Program-made: the position numbers and the translations under genes
DNA from: Sphingomonas mali NBRC 15500
GTDB taxonomy: Bacteria; Pseudomonadota; Alphaproteobacteria; Sphingomonadales; Sphingomonadaceae
Direction of reading: 5' to 3'
DNA: 64,000 nucleotides
Assembly: GCF_001598415.1 (NCBI RefSeq)
Contig: NZ_BCYX01000003.1
Span: forward strand, 62,001-126,000
The notes under the pieces: generated by a model
Databases searched by the model: none
Told to the model about the DNA's origin: nothing
The model's input: the letters and a program-made list of their open reading frames with translations, nothing else
In this document: in pieces, positions 46,189 to 56,314 of the stretch
Position numbering within the stretch: position 1 is the first letter of the stretch
How the letters are laid out: every line of letters begins with the position of its first letter

Positions 46189-48318
46189 ATGACCCGACAA
46201 TATTTGATGAGCAGCGCCGGCCTTGCCGCGCTCCTGATGTACACGCCTGCCCAGGCCCAGAGCGAGGTACCGGCAAGCAACGCCGCTCCGCCGCAGGCAA
46301 CGACGGCGGCTGCGCCCACTGACAGCGACCAAGGCGTCCGCGATATCATCGTAACCGCCGAGCGCCGCTCGAACACCACGCAACGTACGCCGGCGACGAT
46401 CGCTGTCCTCAGCGGCGATGAGCTGCGAGACCGCGGCGTCTCTACGATCGATGACGCGCTTTCCCACGTTTCGGGCGTCTTTGTTCAGGCCAATAACAAG
46501 GGCGCCAACATCAACATTCGAGGGGTCGGCACGAGCCTAGATTCGGCGGCCGGGGACCCGGGCGTGAATACCAACATCGATGGCGTCTATATTCGGCAGG
46601 CGAGTGCCGTCGTCGGCGGGCTTTACGACCTCGATCGTATCGAGGTGCTAAAGGGGCCGCAGGGCACGCTCTACGGCCGCAATGCCACTGGCGGGGTCGC
46701 CAATATCCTGACCGCCGATCCGGGGCACGACTTCGGCTATCGCGGCCAGGTCACAGTCGGTGACTACAGCCTGGTCCGGACCGATGCCGCGATCAATGTG
46801 CCCTTGTCGGAAACGTTCGCGATGCGCGCCGCTTTCGGCAGCGAATCGCACACCGGCTACTACGACACCGGCCAGGACGACGCGAAGCGCTTTGGCGGCC
46901 GGTTGAAGCTGCTATGGACCCCCAGCAGCGCGGTCCGCATCCTTGTCGGCGGATCCTATGCCCATGACGGTGGCGTCGGCCCGGGGTCGATCGCGGCGTC
47001 CGAACCCGAGGGTTCGCGTCATGCGGTAGACGATGGCATCCGCGGCCAACTCAACCAGAAGTTCGTCACCGCCTTCTCGACCGTTCGGGTCGACACCGGC
47101 CCCGTGGTGGTGACCTTCATCCCCACCTTTTCCAACTATACCTTCGATTCGAGCGGCAAGTCCTATGGCTTCGTCAACAGCCAGCGGGTTCGCGAGCGCC
47201 AGTTCACCTCCGAGCTACGCCTGTCATCCCCCACCGCCTCGCCGGTGCAATGGGTGGCCGGGCTGTATTATTACAACACGAACCTCGCCAATCTCGCGGT
47301 GCTGACGAACCAGGGCATCATCAACGACCAACCCGAGCTGAAGACCGAATCCTATGCCGCATTCGCCGATGCCACCGTGCCGGTCACTAAAGGACTGCGC
47401 CTGATCGGCGGGGTGCGGTACACCAAGGATCATAAGACGCAGCGCAACACGTTTGTTTCGAGTCCCGCTGGCTCCTCCGGCCCGTTCGGCGGTGTACTCG
47501 ATTCCGATGCGGTCAACTTCCGCGTTGGCGCGCAATATGACCTTGCACCGTCAGCCCTGCTCTACGCGACCTTCTCGACCGGGTATAAGGCGGGCGGTTT
47601 CACCCCCGACGAACCCGGGTTCAACACCTTCAAACCGGAGCGACTCAGCGCGGTCGAGGCCGGCGTGAAGACGCGGCTGTTCGACAACAAACTTCAGTTC
47701 AACGTGTCGGGCTTTCACTACAGCTACGACAACTACCAGGTGTCATCGCTCGGCTTCGCCCATTATGGCGGGTTGAGCGCGCTCGTGTTCAACAGCCAAG
47801 GCAAGACCACGGTCTATGGTCTGGAGCTGCAGATGAGCTACCGGCCGACTCGAGACGATCAATTCGACCTGACGCTCTCGCCACTCCATTCCCGCTTTGG
47901 ACGGTTCATCATCCCAGCGACGACGATCCCCACACCAGGGGGGCCAATCGTATTGGCACCCGAGATCGACGTCACGGGCGAGGAAGTCCCTTCCGCCCCC
48001 GGCCTGAGCGGTACCGCGTCCTACGAGCATAACTGGCGGTTCGGCGGTGGCCGCCTGGCGGCACGGGCAGATACCTTCTTCTCGACGTCTTACTGGAGCG
48101 AGTTCTCGCACGCGGCGTTCAGCCGGCGACCGGGCTATACGAAGACCGATCTCAGCCTGACCTTTTTCGGCAAGAACGATGCCTGGTCGCTTGGCGCGTT
48201 TGTGAAGAATGTCGAGAATAGCTGGATTGTCACGCTGAAGGCGAACACCCCGACGGGCGGTGACTTCGCTTTGCAGCCGCCGCGTACTTTTGGCTTCACA
48301 CTCAGTCTTCGACGATAA
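46189..48318 (+). CDS. TonB-dependent outer membrane receptor
   Basis: 709 aa; GGAGGAGGGG precedes the ATG. Signal peptide to about residue 24 (LLMYTPAQAQ). TonB box DIIVTAERRSNT, plug NINIRGVGTSLD and LKGPQGTLYGRNATGG, beta-barrel ending TFGFTLSLRR. Last gene of the operon from 42125, followed by a hairpin terminator at 48396. Imports the substrate of that pathway, inferred from position. Confidence 0.93.
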   Translation: MTRQYLMSSAGLAALLMYTPAQAQSEVPASNAAPPQATTAAAPTDSDQGVRDIIVTAERRSNTTQRTPATIAVLSGDELRDRGVSTIDDALSHVSGVFVQANNKGANINIRGVGTSLDSAAGDPGVNTNIDGVYIRQASAVVGGLYDLDRIEVLKGPQGTLYGRNATGGVANILTADPGHDFGYRGQVTVGDYSLVRTDAAINVPLSETFAMRAAFGSESHTGYYDTGQDDAKRFGGRLKLLWTPSSAVRILVGGSYAHDGGVGPGSIAASEPEGSRHAVDDGIRGQLNQKFVTAFSTVRVDTGPVVVTFIPTFSNYTFDSSGKSYGFVNSQRVRERQFTSELRLSSPTASPVQWVAGLYYYNTNLANLAVLTNQGIINDQPELKTESYAAFADATVPVTKGLRLIGGVRYTKDHKTQRNTFVSSPAGSSGPFGGVLDSDAVNFRVGAQYDLAPSALLYATFSTGYKAGGFTPDEPGFNTFKPERLSAVEAGVKTRLFDNKLQFNVSGFHYSYDNYQVSSLGFAHYGGLSALVFNSQGKTTVYGLELQMSYRPTRDDQFDLTLSPLHSRFGRFIIPATTIPTPGGPIVLAPEIDVTGEEVPSAPGLSGTASYEHNWRFGGGRLAARADTFFSTSYWSEFSHAAFSRRPGYTKTDLSLTFFGKNDAWSLGAFVKNVENSWIVTLKANTPTGGDFALQPPRTFGFTLSLRR

Positions 48319-48395
48319 GCACGCGCCTTGGCAATGGGGCCGCGACACAAACGATCGTCTATCCAATATCGGGACGCGCCGCATCCCTAGCGGCG

Positions 48396-48431
48396 AAGCA
48401 GTGGTTTGCGTGCGCGCAAACCACTGCTTTT
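48396..48431 (+). terminator. Strong hairpin, probable terminator of the TonB receptor operon
   Basis: A perfect 15-bp inverted repeat, AAGCAGTGGTTTGCG at 48396-48410 and CGCAAACCACTGCTT at 48415-48429, with a 4-base loop (TGCG). The second arm runs into TTTT, and by symmetry the minus strand has only AA before it, so it most likely terminates plus-strand transcription from the receptor gene 78 bases upstream. Confidence 0.65.
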
Positions 48432-48980
48432 CGAACTTGGCGACGAACGACGCCGGAGTAGCATGACAAGCGGCGAGCGCAACCGGTACGACGCCACCGT
48501 GAATTTATGATCGAAAACGCGACCCGCGTAATACCCGTGGCGGTAACCCTCGGTGGGGCTGTGCGGCGGCGAGAAGAAATGCATCCCGGCGACATCTACA
48601 GAACGCGCAGCGCCAAGGGCTTTAGCGATCTTGACCCGCGACCGAGGTTATGGGCGGCGGCGACGGAGGCCGGTTCAATTCAGGCTGTGCGACGGCACGT
48701 CCTCCCGCTCAAGTTGGGTGATGAACCCAGCACCTTGGCACGAGCTTTTTTTACGGAAAACCGAGCCTCGTGCGTCTCCCTTAGGACAGAAAGTGGAAAC
48801 TCATGACAAAGGAGCTGCCTTTTCCCGCGACGGGGTCGTTGGAGCGACGTAAGTCCAGCGCAGCGATCACATGGAATCGCGGGCGCGGCGATTCCAAATA
48901 CCAGCCGCCGGCTTCGCTGCATCGGCGCGTCGGGCACACCGCATGTCGGTGCCCGCTCCTTTGAAATCGCGAGACGTCAA
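48432..48980. other. Stretch without a recognised gene
   Basis: About 550 bases between the terminator and the ACT-domain gene. Overlapping open frames occur on both strands (for example 48507-48806 and 48553-48852 on plus, 48680-48937 and 48781-49023 on minus), all rich in Arg/Ser and without domain signatures or RBS. It may be decayed sequence. It should contain the promoter for the ACT-phhA pair, but I cannot point to a convincing one. Confidence 0.45.
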
Positions 48981-49304
48981 ATGAATGAACCCTATCGCGC
49001 CAAACGCGCGCACGAAGCCGCACTTAGAAAAGTAGACCGCGAACATATCGCGACGATGCACGTGATAGCCAAGGCATGTCCGCACAGCCTAATGAGAGTG
49101 CTTGGCCTCATCGCCCGGCATGGCAGGGTTCCCTTTTTCATTTGCGCCGAGCGACAGCCTCCCGGACAGCATTTTCGTGTCGAGATCGAGGCACTGCCGG
49201 ACATGGCTGCGACAGCTCTTCTCGAGAAGATTACGGCTGACATGTCGGTCAGGCGAGCGGTCTGGCTGGAATGCGCCAACACGCAGCCGAACCTGGACGC
49301 CTGA
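48981..49304 (+). CDS. Small ACT-like domain protein
   Basis: 107 aa. Residues about 33-100 (HSLMRVLGLIARHGRVPFF, FRVEIEALPDM, LLEKITADMSVRRAVWLE) resemble the IlvM/ACT fold with beta-alpha-beta order, as in acetolactate synthase small subunits. ACT domains bind amino acids. It ends 22 bases before phenylalanine hydroxylase, so it may sense phenylalanine or tyrosine. RBS is weak. Alternative: an unrelated small protein. Confidence 0.6.
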   Translation: MNEPYRAKRAHEAALRKVDREHIATMHVIAKACPHSLMRVLGLIARHGRVPFFICAERQPPGQHFRVEIEALPDMAATALLEKITADMSVRRAVWLECANTQPNLDA

Positions 49305-49326
49305 GCCACTAAAAGGATCAAGACGA

Positions 49327-50217
49327 GTGAGCCCACCAGAACCGCATGTCGCCAATGCTCCGTCGCCCGGTGCCGCGCCCGACTGGACGATTCCCCAGGA
49401 TTGGGCACACTACACGGCCGAAGAGCATGCCACCTGGGATACTCTGTTCGCGCGCCAGGCAAAATTGCTGCCCGGCCGCGCGTCCGAAGCCTATCTGCGC
49501 GGGCTCGACGTGCTCAAGCTGTCCAAGCCCGGCATCCCCGATTTCGAGGAACTGTCGGAGCGGCTGATGAAGCTCACCGGTTGGCAGGTCGTCGCCGTCC
49601 CTGGCCTCGTCCCCGATGACGCGTTCTTCGACCATATGGCCAATCGTCGTTTCGTCGCCGGCAATTTCATCCGCCGTCCCGACCAGCTCGATTATCTCCA
49701 GGAGCCCGACGTCTTCCACGACGTGTTCGGCCATGTGCCGATGCTCGCCGACCCGGTATTCGCCGATTATCTGGTCGCCTATGGCCAGGGCGGTCAGCGC
49801 GCCCTGGGGCTGGACGCGCTGAAATATCTCGGACGGCTCTATTGGTATTCGGTCGAATTCGGCCTGATCGCCGAGCCCGAGGGCCTGCGCATCTATGGCT
49901 CAGGGATCGTGTCGAGCTATGCCGAAAGCCAGTTCGCGCTCGACGACCCCAGCCCCAACCGTATCGGCTTCGACCTCGCGCGGGTGATGCGGACCGAATA
50001 TCGGATCGACGATTTCCAGCAGAATTATTTCGTCATCCCCAGCTTCGACGAATTGCTCCGCGTGACGGTCGAGACCGACTTCGCGCCGCTTTATGAGCAG
50101 CTGAAGGCGCAGCCTGATATCAGGATCGCCGAAATCTTGCCCGACGATGAAGTGCTGACCAACGGCACGCAGGACTATGCCCGCAGTCGTACCGCGATCC
50201 AGATTGCCCAAACGTGA
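49327..50217 (+). CDS. phhA: Phenylalanine 4-monooxygenase
   Basis: 296 aa from GTG 49327 (AAGGA upstream); the longer open frame overlaps the ACT gene and is not used. Biopterin-dependent aromatic amino acid hydroxylase: QVVAVPGLVPDDAFFDHMAN, iron ligands in EPDVFHDVFGHVPML (His, His) followed by the Glu in YWYSVEFGLI, and GSGIVSSYAESQ. Converts phenylalanine to tyrosine with tetrahydropterin and O2, feeding homogentisate degradation. No PCD (phhB) or homogentisate genes are seen in the window. Convergent with the cysteine desulfidase gene. Confidence 0.93.
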   Translation: MSPPEPHVANAPSPGAAPDWTIPQDWAHYTAEEHATWDTLFARQAKLLPGRASEAYLRGLDVLKLSKPGIPDFEELSERLMKLTGWQVVAVPGLVPDDAFFDHMANRRFVAGNFIRRPDQLDYLQEPDVFHDVFGHVPMLADPVFADYLVAYGQGGQRALGLDALKYLGRLYWYSVEFGLIAEPEGLRIYGSGIVSSYAESQFALDDPSPNRIGFDLARVMRTEYRIDDFQQNYFVIPSFDELLRVTVETDFAPLYEQLKAQPDIRIAEILPDDEVLTNGTQDYARSRTAIQIAQT

Positions 50218-50264
50218 GCGTTCGCGTTCAACTGATCAGCAAACCTGAAAAGGATTATCTCCGA

Positions 50265-51344
50265 TCAGCCGTGCAAGAATGACGTGATGCGCTCCGCCAT
50301 CGGCCCCCAATCGACCGATCTTTCTGCCAACCAGGCGTCGTCATAATAGGTGCACGCATAGCGATCGCCGCTGTCGCACAACAGCGTGACGATACTGCCC
50401 TCCTCCCGTGCCGCGACCATTTCATCAGCGATCGCAAGGCAACCCACCATATTGGTTCCGGTCGACCCGCCAACCTGCCGCCCTAACATCCGTGAGACCG
50501 CACGCATCGCACCGATCGAGTCGGCGTCGCTAACGGCAATCATCCGATCAATTACACCGCGAACGAAGCTTGGCTCCACACGCGGACGACCGATGCCCTC
50601 GATCCGGCTCGAGCAACCTTCGGGAAGCTCGGTAACGGCGGGGTTGGCATAATGACGGTGGAAAACGGAATTCTCGGGATCTGCTACACACAGCCGCGTC
50701 GTATGTCGCTGATAGCGGATGTACCGACCGACAGTTGCCGAGGTACCGCCTGTTCCTGCTCCGCAGATGATCCAGGCCGGCACGGGATGCTCCTCATGCG
50801 CCATCTGCGCGAAAATGCTCTCGGCGATATTGTTGTTGCCGCGCCAGTCGGTTGCGCGCTCCGCGAAGGTGAACTGGTCGAGATAATGGCCACCCGTTTC
50901 CCTCGCTAGCCGGTGCGCGACGTCATAGACGGTACGCGGGTCGTCGACAGAGTGGATCTCTCCGCCATGGAAGCGGATCGCGTCCAGCTTCGGCGCCGCG
51001 GTCGCGGAAGGCACGACCGCGATGAACCGCAGTCCGAGCATTTTAGCGAAATACGCCTCACTGACCGCGGTGGAGCCGGACGATGCCTCGATCACGCAAG
51101 TGTCTGGACCGATCCACTCATTGCAGAGGGCGTACAGGAAGAGCGAGCGCGCCAGACGGTGTTTCAGGCTGCCGGTCGGGTGGCTACTCTCATCCTTCAG
51201 GTACAAGGTGATACCCGGATGGCGCGGCAGCGGCAGGCGAATGAGGTGGGTATCGGCGGACCGATTGAAATCTGCCTCAATCAGTCGAATGGATTCGCTG
51301 AGCCAATGACGGTTATTGCTGATCGTCACTGGCCCACCACGCAT
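50265..51344 (-). CDS. cds1: Cds1-like PLP-dependent cysteine desulfidase
   Basis: 359 aa fold type II PLP enzyme. The N-terminus [20 protein letters not shown], then [20 protein letters not shown] with the PLP lysine (SLKHR), [20 protein letters not shown] and [17 protein letters not shown] are characteristic of the mycobacterial Cds1 group, which releases sulfide, pyruvate and ammonia from L-cysteine, rather than of cysteine synthases. Phosphate loop [14 protein letters not shown]. Last gene of the minus-strand redox set, 89 bases after the terminal thioredoxin gene. It could recycle cysteine set free by the set's protease. Confidence 0.85.
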   Translation of the reverse strand: MRGGPVTISNNRHWLSESIRLIEADFNRSADTHLIRLPLPRHPGITLYLKDESSHPTGSLKHRLARSLFLYALCNEWIGPDTCVIEASSGSTAVSEAYFAKMLGLRFIAVVPSATAAPKLDAIRFHGGEIHSVDDPRTVYDVAHRLARETGGHYLDQFTFAERATDWRGNNNIAESIFAQMAHEEHPVPAWIICGAGTGGTSATVGRYIRYQRHTTRLCVADPENSVFHRHYANPAVTELPEGCSSRIEGIGRPRVEPSFVRGVIDRMIAVSDADSIGAMRAVSRMLGRQVGGSTGTNMVGCLAIADEMVAAREEGSIVTLLCDSGDRYACTYYDDAWLAERSVDWGPMAERITSFLHG

Positions 51345-51433
51345 GGCTCAGCCGCGCGTTCGCGACGCTCGTTTGTCATTTAAAACGTTCCATCTTGCGG
51401 TCGTCATGCCGGTTCGAGCCGAAGGGTGAGCGG

Positions 51434-51757
51434 CTAACCGAGCAGACCGTCAATTTCCCCAACCAGACGGGTGCGGGTGCGTTCGCGCAGAGCAACAGCC
51501 TTCCCGTCCTTGACGAGCGTCAGATTCGGAATTCCCTGGACGCCGAACTTTTCCACCAGCAGAGGATTTTCGTCTATGTTGACCTTCACCACTTTCAGAT
51601 CGTCTCCGTAGACCGATGCCAGGCCCTCGATCGTCGGCAGGAGCGCCATGCACGGTCCACACCACGGCGCCCAAAAATCGATCAGGACGGGCCGCTCGCT
51701 CTGCCCGATTTCGATGTCGAAGTTTTCATCTGATACTGGAGTGATGTCTGCGCTCAT
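51434..51757 (-). CDS. Thioredoxin (WCGPC)
   Basis: 107 aa thioredoxin fold: PVLIDFWAPWCGPCMALLP with the CGPC active site at about residues 33-36, and the cis-proline loop VQGIPNLTLVKDG. AGAGGATC RBS. Cytoplasmic (no signal peptide). Third thioredoxin of the set and very similar to the one at 52808, from which it is separated by the 325-aa unknown gene. Disulfide reductase, presumably recharged by TrxB at 62698. Confidence 0.92.
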   Translation of the reverse strand: MSADITPVSDENFDIEIGQSERPVLIDFWAPWCGPCMALLPTIEGLASVYGDDLKVVKVNIDENPLLVEKFGVQGIPNLTLVKDGKAVALRERTRTRLVGEIDGLLG

Positions 51758-51846
51758 GTTCTGATCCTCTGTTGTGCGCGAGGAATGAAGCCGTCAGGAA
51801 TTTCGACGCGTCGGCGCGCCTCTCCGTCGAGCCGGCGACGGATTCT

Positions 51847-52824
51847 TCAGGCACTGTCGACAAGGGTAAGCACCGTGTTCATCAGGGCACGGATCACCTC
51901 ATCCTTGCGATCTCGGGCAGCCTCTCGGACAGCCGTCATCCGATCCATCGTCCGCATGATGTGGTCGCTTGAAATGACTCGACTCGACTCGGGGAGCGAT
52001 TCCAGCGGGTCGAAATCAATATTCCCAGCCTCGTCGCGCGGCGCCGTCGCCATGGCTTTCCAGCCGCGAAGCAGATGCTCGCGATCGATCCGCTCTTCGT
52101 CGGTCATGAACGCGGTCTCGAGATACAGGAGCCAGTTGAACAGAAAAGGCTCGAACAGGCCGGCAAATTCCCGCGACACCGATTGAACAGGCCAGGCAAT
52201 TGCCTCGATGAATGTCGCGACCCGGTAGCTCCAGGGGTCGGTGTCTTTCGCAGTTGCGGTCATGGCCGCGCGTTGAACGCCGCGCCAATCGCCGCGGGTC
52301 GTGCTTTGCCCCGCGAGTTCGCGATCCCAAAAGGACAGGATCTGAAATCCCACGCCGCGAAGATCAGCGCCGATGTGCGCCGCCAAGGCGAAATTCGGCT
52401 TGAGCAAAAGGTCGAGACAGTGCCTGGCAAAGTGCGGCACGACTAGGCTCAGGTCGACCCCAGGCCGAATTGCATCGAGCCACTCAGTACCGAACACCAA
52501 TACCGTATCGGATGCGTCGAGCGAGAATCCCCCATCCGGCGCCTCGGATTTCCTCACTCCGGCGGCGATGAGCTGCTCGCACAGCTGCGCCAAATCTGCC
52601 GGAATGCCGGTCCGTTGCTCGAATTCACCGCGATCGTGCGTTTCGGCAAGCGCGCCGCTGATCGAATTCGGCTGACCGTCGCTTTTCCAGTTGAGGTTCG
52701 CGTCCGGCGCCAACGCGCGAGCGTTCCACAGCACCCGCACCGGCTCGAGCAATTGGCTTTTTACCGCCGGGCTACCGCCGAAGGCTTGAAGGGTCATCTC
52801 GCAAGACTCACGGTAGGAGGTCAT
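51847..52824 (-). CDS. Unknown 325-aa protein, paralogue of 58408
   Basis: No recognised domain; no signal peptide or membrane helix, mostly alpha-helical. Shares with the 321-aa protein at 58408 the identical block FGTEWLDAI, the pattern AETxDxGxFxxRTGI, LCExLIxAG and the late EFAGLFEPF / EFPAICQKF region, so they are homologues. Start at 52824 overlaps the thioredoxin gene by 17 bases; an in-frame ATG at 52797 is possible. Flanked on both sides by thioredoxin genes, so it may be a substrate, chaperone or partner of thioredoxin. Function unknown. Confidence 0.7.
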   Translation of the reverse strand: MTSYRESCEMTLQAFGGSPAVKSQLLEPVRVLWNARALAPDANLNWKSDGQPNSISGALAETHDRGEFEQRTGIPADLAQLCEQLIAAGVRKSEAPDGGFSLDASDTVLVFGTEWLDAIRPGVDLSLVVPHFARHCLDLLLKPNFALAAHIGADLRGVGFQILSFWDRELAGQSTTRGDWRGVQRAAMTATAKDTDPWSYRVATFIEAIAWPVQSVSREFAGLFEPFLFNWLLYLETAFMTDEERIDREHLLRGWKAMATAPRDEAGNIDFDPLESLPESSRVISSDHIMRTMDRMTAVREAARDRKDEVIRALMNTVLTLVDSA

Positions 52825-53131
52825 CGAGTTCGGCGGCTAGCTGCGTGCGGGTCCGGGACGTAAGGCGCGCGATGTGCTCGCCCGCTTTTGTCAGGTACAA
52901 TTGCGGGATCGACTGGATGTTGAACTTCTCCTTCAATGCCGGATTCTCGTCGATATCAATTTTGACGATCTTGAGACTGTCCGCATACATCGGGGCCAAC
53001 GCCTCGATCGTCGGCAATAGTGCGCGACACGGCGCGCACCACGGCGCCCAGAAATCGATGAGAACGGGAAGGTCACTGGCCACGACTTCGTTGTCGAAAT
53101 TGGCCTCATCTACAGCGGTGATGTCGCTCAT
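52808..53131 (-). CDS. Thioredoxin (WCAPC)
   Basis: 107 aa: PVLIDFWAPWCAPCRALLP with CAPC at the active site (a known variant that shifts redox potential relative to CGPC), and cis-Pro loop IQSIPQLYLTKAG. Nearly same length and order as the thioredoxin at 51434 (ILIDFW, ALLPTIE, ENP), pointing to a local duplication. Lies 111 bases after the TonB receptor gene and overlaps the 325-aa gene. Confidence 0.92.
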   Translation of the reverse strand: MSDITAVDEANFDNEVVASDLPVLIDFWAPWCAPCRALLPTIEALAPMYADSLKIVKIDIDENPALKEKFNIQSIPQLYLTKAGEHIARLTSRTRTQLAAELDDLLP

Positions 53132-53242
53132 ATTTCACTCGATCAAAATGGGCGGACTGTCGTTAGGCGCCGCTGCCGGGTGCGACGCGAGTTGGCGCCC
53201 GATCCGCCGCCTCGAAAGGCAGGAACTAGGCACCGCATGGCG

Positions 53243-56200
53243 CTAGAAATGCTTTCGCAGCGCCAGGGTGAAGCGCTGCAGTCGTGGATCGGCGAATGAC
53301 GAATATCCAGTCTGATCGATCCCTGTGGCCACCACGGGCGGCTTCTGGTTGAACAGATTTTGAACACCGACCCGGATATTGGAATGGCCGAGAATCCCGC
53401 CCGTCTTGAACTCGTAGCTGACATAGATATCGCTATAATTCTGGCTGGGGATTTTACTCGCGCCCTGCCAAGCCTCTTCCTGGGCGCAGGTAAAGGCGGT
53501 CAGGACCGACTGACACACGCGATAACTTCCGTAGAACTGGGTGTTCCACCCCGCGCTCCAGGAACCCTTCTTCCAATCCACGCCCGCGTTCGCGCGCCAC
53601 TTGAGCGGTCCTTCGAAAAAACCGGCCCGATTGACCGACGGCTGACCCGGCAAGGACGTCAGGCTCAGTTCGATCGTGTGCGTGGCGATGCCGTAGAAGT
53701 GCAGGCTTCCGAAGCCGGTATCCTTGATGTCGTAATCGGCCTGCATATCGACGGCACGAAGCCTCGACTTCGACAAGTTGATCGCGGACGTATCCACGGC
53801 AGTAATCGGGCCCGGTGTTCCGGGAGCGTCGCCCGGCAGATTGGGGCCGCGAATGATGCGGCCCGGGAACGATGCCTCATTCGCGAGGTAAAAAAAGATC
53901 GGAAGATTGAGAACTTCGTCGCTCTTGCGGATCGACGTCAGATCTACTGAAATCCGGAGACCGGAGACGAACCTTGGCGTCAGCACGACGCCAGCCGAGA
54001 AGCTGTTCGACTTTTCGGGACGCAGATCGGGATTGCCGCCGGCCAATATCGTCAGCGGGCCGGGGATGAGGGCGTTGCCCCGCGCCGGGTCGCGCAAATT
54101 GAGCAGGAAGATAAGGAAATCGCTAAAGACTGCGGGCGTCTCGGCGCGAAGGTTGGCCAGTTTGGGCGGCAGGAAGCCATTCCCCCAGCTCGCGCGGAAG
54201 GCGATGTCCTGGCTCGGCGCATATTTGAACCCGAACGTGTAGTTGGTCGAGGAGAGCTTTTTGGTGGTCGCAGCCTCATCGGGGAACGGCCCGGTCGCGC
54301 TACCGACGGGAATGGAGGAGCCTGAATACCGCGTATCGTATCGGTCGTGCCGTACCGATCCCATGAGTTCCAGTTCGTGAATGAATGGTACGTCGTTCGA
54401 CGCGCCGACGATCGGTGCGCGCAGTTCCAGATAAGCCGACTCCACGTTTTGAGCGGCCTTCGGCGTCCAAAAATACATGTCTGGCCCACCGAACGAAGAC
54501 GAGTTGACCGTCTCGTCGCTCGCCTCGCGACGGCGCTCGAGCAAGGCGGTTGCCGTGAGGTCGCCGCCTGGCAGCTTCACCACCGGCCCGCCCAGCCGCA
54601 GTGACGCTGTCTGCAGTGTCGTCCCAGTTGAGCCGGATGAGGAAGATACATCGAAAAGCGATAGAGGGTTTGCGAGCGGGTTGGTCCTGAGATCACTGAA
54701 CGCCGCGGCTTCGAGCGCCGCCTCGGCTTCGGCTGACGATGGGCCTAAAATAACGTTGCGGGTGCTGCGCTCCTTGTTCCTCAGCCAATCATATTCGAGC
54801 GCAGCGCTCCAACGATGGGGCAAGTGAATGATCGCGCCGGCGTTGACGCGCGTATTCTGGACATTCTCGAACTGCTTCAACCCGTTTGGAATGTTGATGA
54901 ACGCCAGCACTTCTTGCTGGAACGGGTTGGCTGGTGCGCCCGGGGCGATGTCCAGCGTCCACTGGATCGGCGTTAAGTTGACGCTGTTCGACGTATCCCG
55001 CGAAAAATCGACGAAAACCTCAACGTTTTTGCCGAATTCATGCCGGATGTCGGCATTGTAGGTAGTAACGTTCGGCGCCGTCCAGATCGGAAGATTCGAG
55101 CGGTCATAGATCAGCTTGCCAGCGCGCGCCGCCAGGTCGGCGGGGTTGCCGGAATACTTGTCGGGCACGCTGGTGACGGCGGAATTGAGTGTCGTGCCGC
55201 TAGTGAGCACGAGTGGATCGGTCGAGCAGTCGAAACCATCGTTGGTCGAACAGATATTGGGGCCGCCGAGCAATATTGTCGAATTGGTGGGATCGTTGCG
55301 AAATTGCAGTTGGGCGCTGCGTCGAAAGAAATCGCGGTCGCTGGATGACAGGCTGCCCGCCCGTGACCGCGAATACGACCCCATGATGCGGGTGCGGCCC
55401 TTTTCGAACGTCCAGCCGCCGTTGATCCCGAAATAGCTCTGCCCCGCCTTGAAGTCGAAGGCGTCATTATATCGAGCTTCGAGATCCAGGCCCGAATAAT
55501 CGCGCTTAAGGATGATGTTGATGACCCCGCCCGTGGCACCGCCGCCATAGATACCGCTCGCCGTCGCCGGCAGCACTTCGATCCGCTCGATCTGCGACAT
55601 CGAAATGCCATTGATGTTCGGCTGCCCGAACGTGTCGCCGGTCGAGATGCTGGGAAGGCGTCGGCCATCGACAAGAACGAGCGTCTCATCGGTACCCAGC
55701 CCGCGCAAATCCAGACGGCCCGTGGCCTGCGTGCCCGCACCAACCTGAGATTGGGTCTGCTGCGTCGCATTCATCGGAAGCCGCGCTTGCAGGAAGTCCT
55801 CGACGTTCTGCGCGCCGCTTTGCTGCAGTTGCTGGGAGTCGAAGACGACATAGGGTTGGATGTCGTCCCGGTTACGGCGGATGTCATTGTTGAGCGAGCG
55901 CCGCCCGTTGACAAGGATATCGGCGACCCCCTCGACCGAGGCCTGCGGCGGGGTGTCGGCGTCAGCGGCGGGTGGGGCCGCAACAACCGGAGTCGCGGCG
56001 CGCAACGCAATCACCCGCCCGTCGTCGCTCGCCACCTCGAGACCGCTACCCTGAAGCAGGATCGCGAGCGCGTCCCGGGGCTCCATTGCCCCCTTGACAG
56101 CGGAGGTACGAATGCCTCGCAGCCCGCCCTTTGGCGCCACGATCTGCAGGCCCGCTTGACGCGCGAATTCAGGGATCGCCTTGGCCGCCGGCTCGGAGGG

Positions 56201-56314
56201 CACGTTGAAAGATTTTGGATCGGCGTGGGCCGCGGGTGCGGCAAGCGAGATACCCAGCGCAACCACACTCGCGCCAAGCCACGGCTTGAACCTCAAAAGC
56301 TTCTCGACGGCCAT
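53243..56314 (-). CDS. TonB-dependent receptor with N-terminal STN signalling domain
   Basis: 1023 aa from ATG 56314 (GAAGGGG upstream). Signal peptide to residue 31 (LGISLAAPAAHA). STN domain about 33-105 (FNVPSEPAAKAIPEFARQAG, LAILLQGSGLEV). Plug domain with DILVNGRRSLNND, LDLRGLGTDETLVLVDGRRL and IYGGGATGGVINIILKRD, then a long barrel ending FTLALRKHF. This is the subtype with the LVLVDGRR plug motif. STN receptors signal to FecR/FecI pairs; here the FecR partner at 59589 is only an N-terminal fragment. Together with the ABC transporter it would bring a ligand across both membranes. Confidence 0.92.
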   Translation of the reverse strand: MAVEKLLRFKPWLGASVVALGISLAAPAAHADPKSFNVPSEPAAKAIPEFARQAGLQIVAPKGGLRGIRTSAVKGAMEPRDALAILLQGSGLEVASDDGRVIALRAATPVVAAPPAADADTPPQASVEGVADILVNGRRSLNNDIRRNRDDIQPYVVFDSQQLQQSGAQNVEDFLQARLPMNATQQTQSQVGAGTQATGRLDLRGLGTDETLVLVDGRRLPSISTGDTFGQPNINGISMSQIERIEVLPATASGIYGGGATGGVINIILKRDYSGLDLEARYNDAFDFKAGQSYFGINGGWTFEKGRTRIMGSYSRSRAGSLSSSDRDFFRRSAQLQFRNDPTNSTILLGGPNICSTNDGFDCSTDPLVLTSGTTLNSAVTSVPDKYSGNPADLAARAGKLIYDRSNLPIWTAPNVTTYNADIRHEFGKNVEVFVDFSRDTSNSVNLTPIQWTLDIAPGAPANPFQQEVLAFINIPNGLKQFENVQNTRVNAGAIIHLPHRWSAALEYDWLRNKERSTRNVILGPSSAEAEAALEAAAFSDLRTNPLANPLSLFDVSSSSGSTGTTLQTASLRLGGPVVKLPGGDLTATALLERRREASDETVNSSSFGGPDMYFWTPKAAQNVESAYLELRAPIVGASNDVPFIHELELMGSVRHDRYDTRYSGSSIPVGSATGPFPDEAATTKKLSSTNYTFGFKYAPSQDIAFRASWGNGFLPPKLANLRAETPAVFSDFLIFLLNLRDPARGNALIPGPLTILAGGNPDLRPEKSNSFSAGVVLTPRFVSGLRISVDLTSIRKSDEVLNLPIFFYLANEASFPGRIIRGPNLPGDAPGTPGPITAVDTSAINLSKSRLRAVDMQADYDIKDTGFGSLHFYGIATHTIELSLTSLPGQPSVNRAGFFEGPLKWRANAGVDWKKGSWSAGWNTQFYGSYRVCQSVLTAFTCAQEEAWQGASKIPSQNYSDIYVSYEFKTGGILGHSNIRVGVQNLFNQKPPVVATGIDQTGYSSFADPRLQRFTLALRKHF

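Noticed and set aside
48507..48852. Two overlapping plus-strand open frames
   Set aside because: Different frames over the same bases, Arg/Ser-rich, no domain; treated as non-coding.
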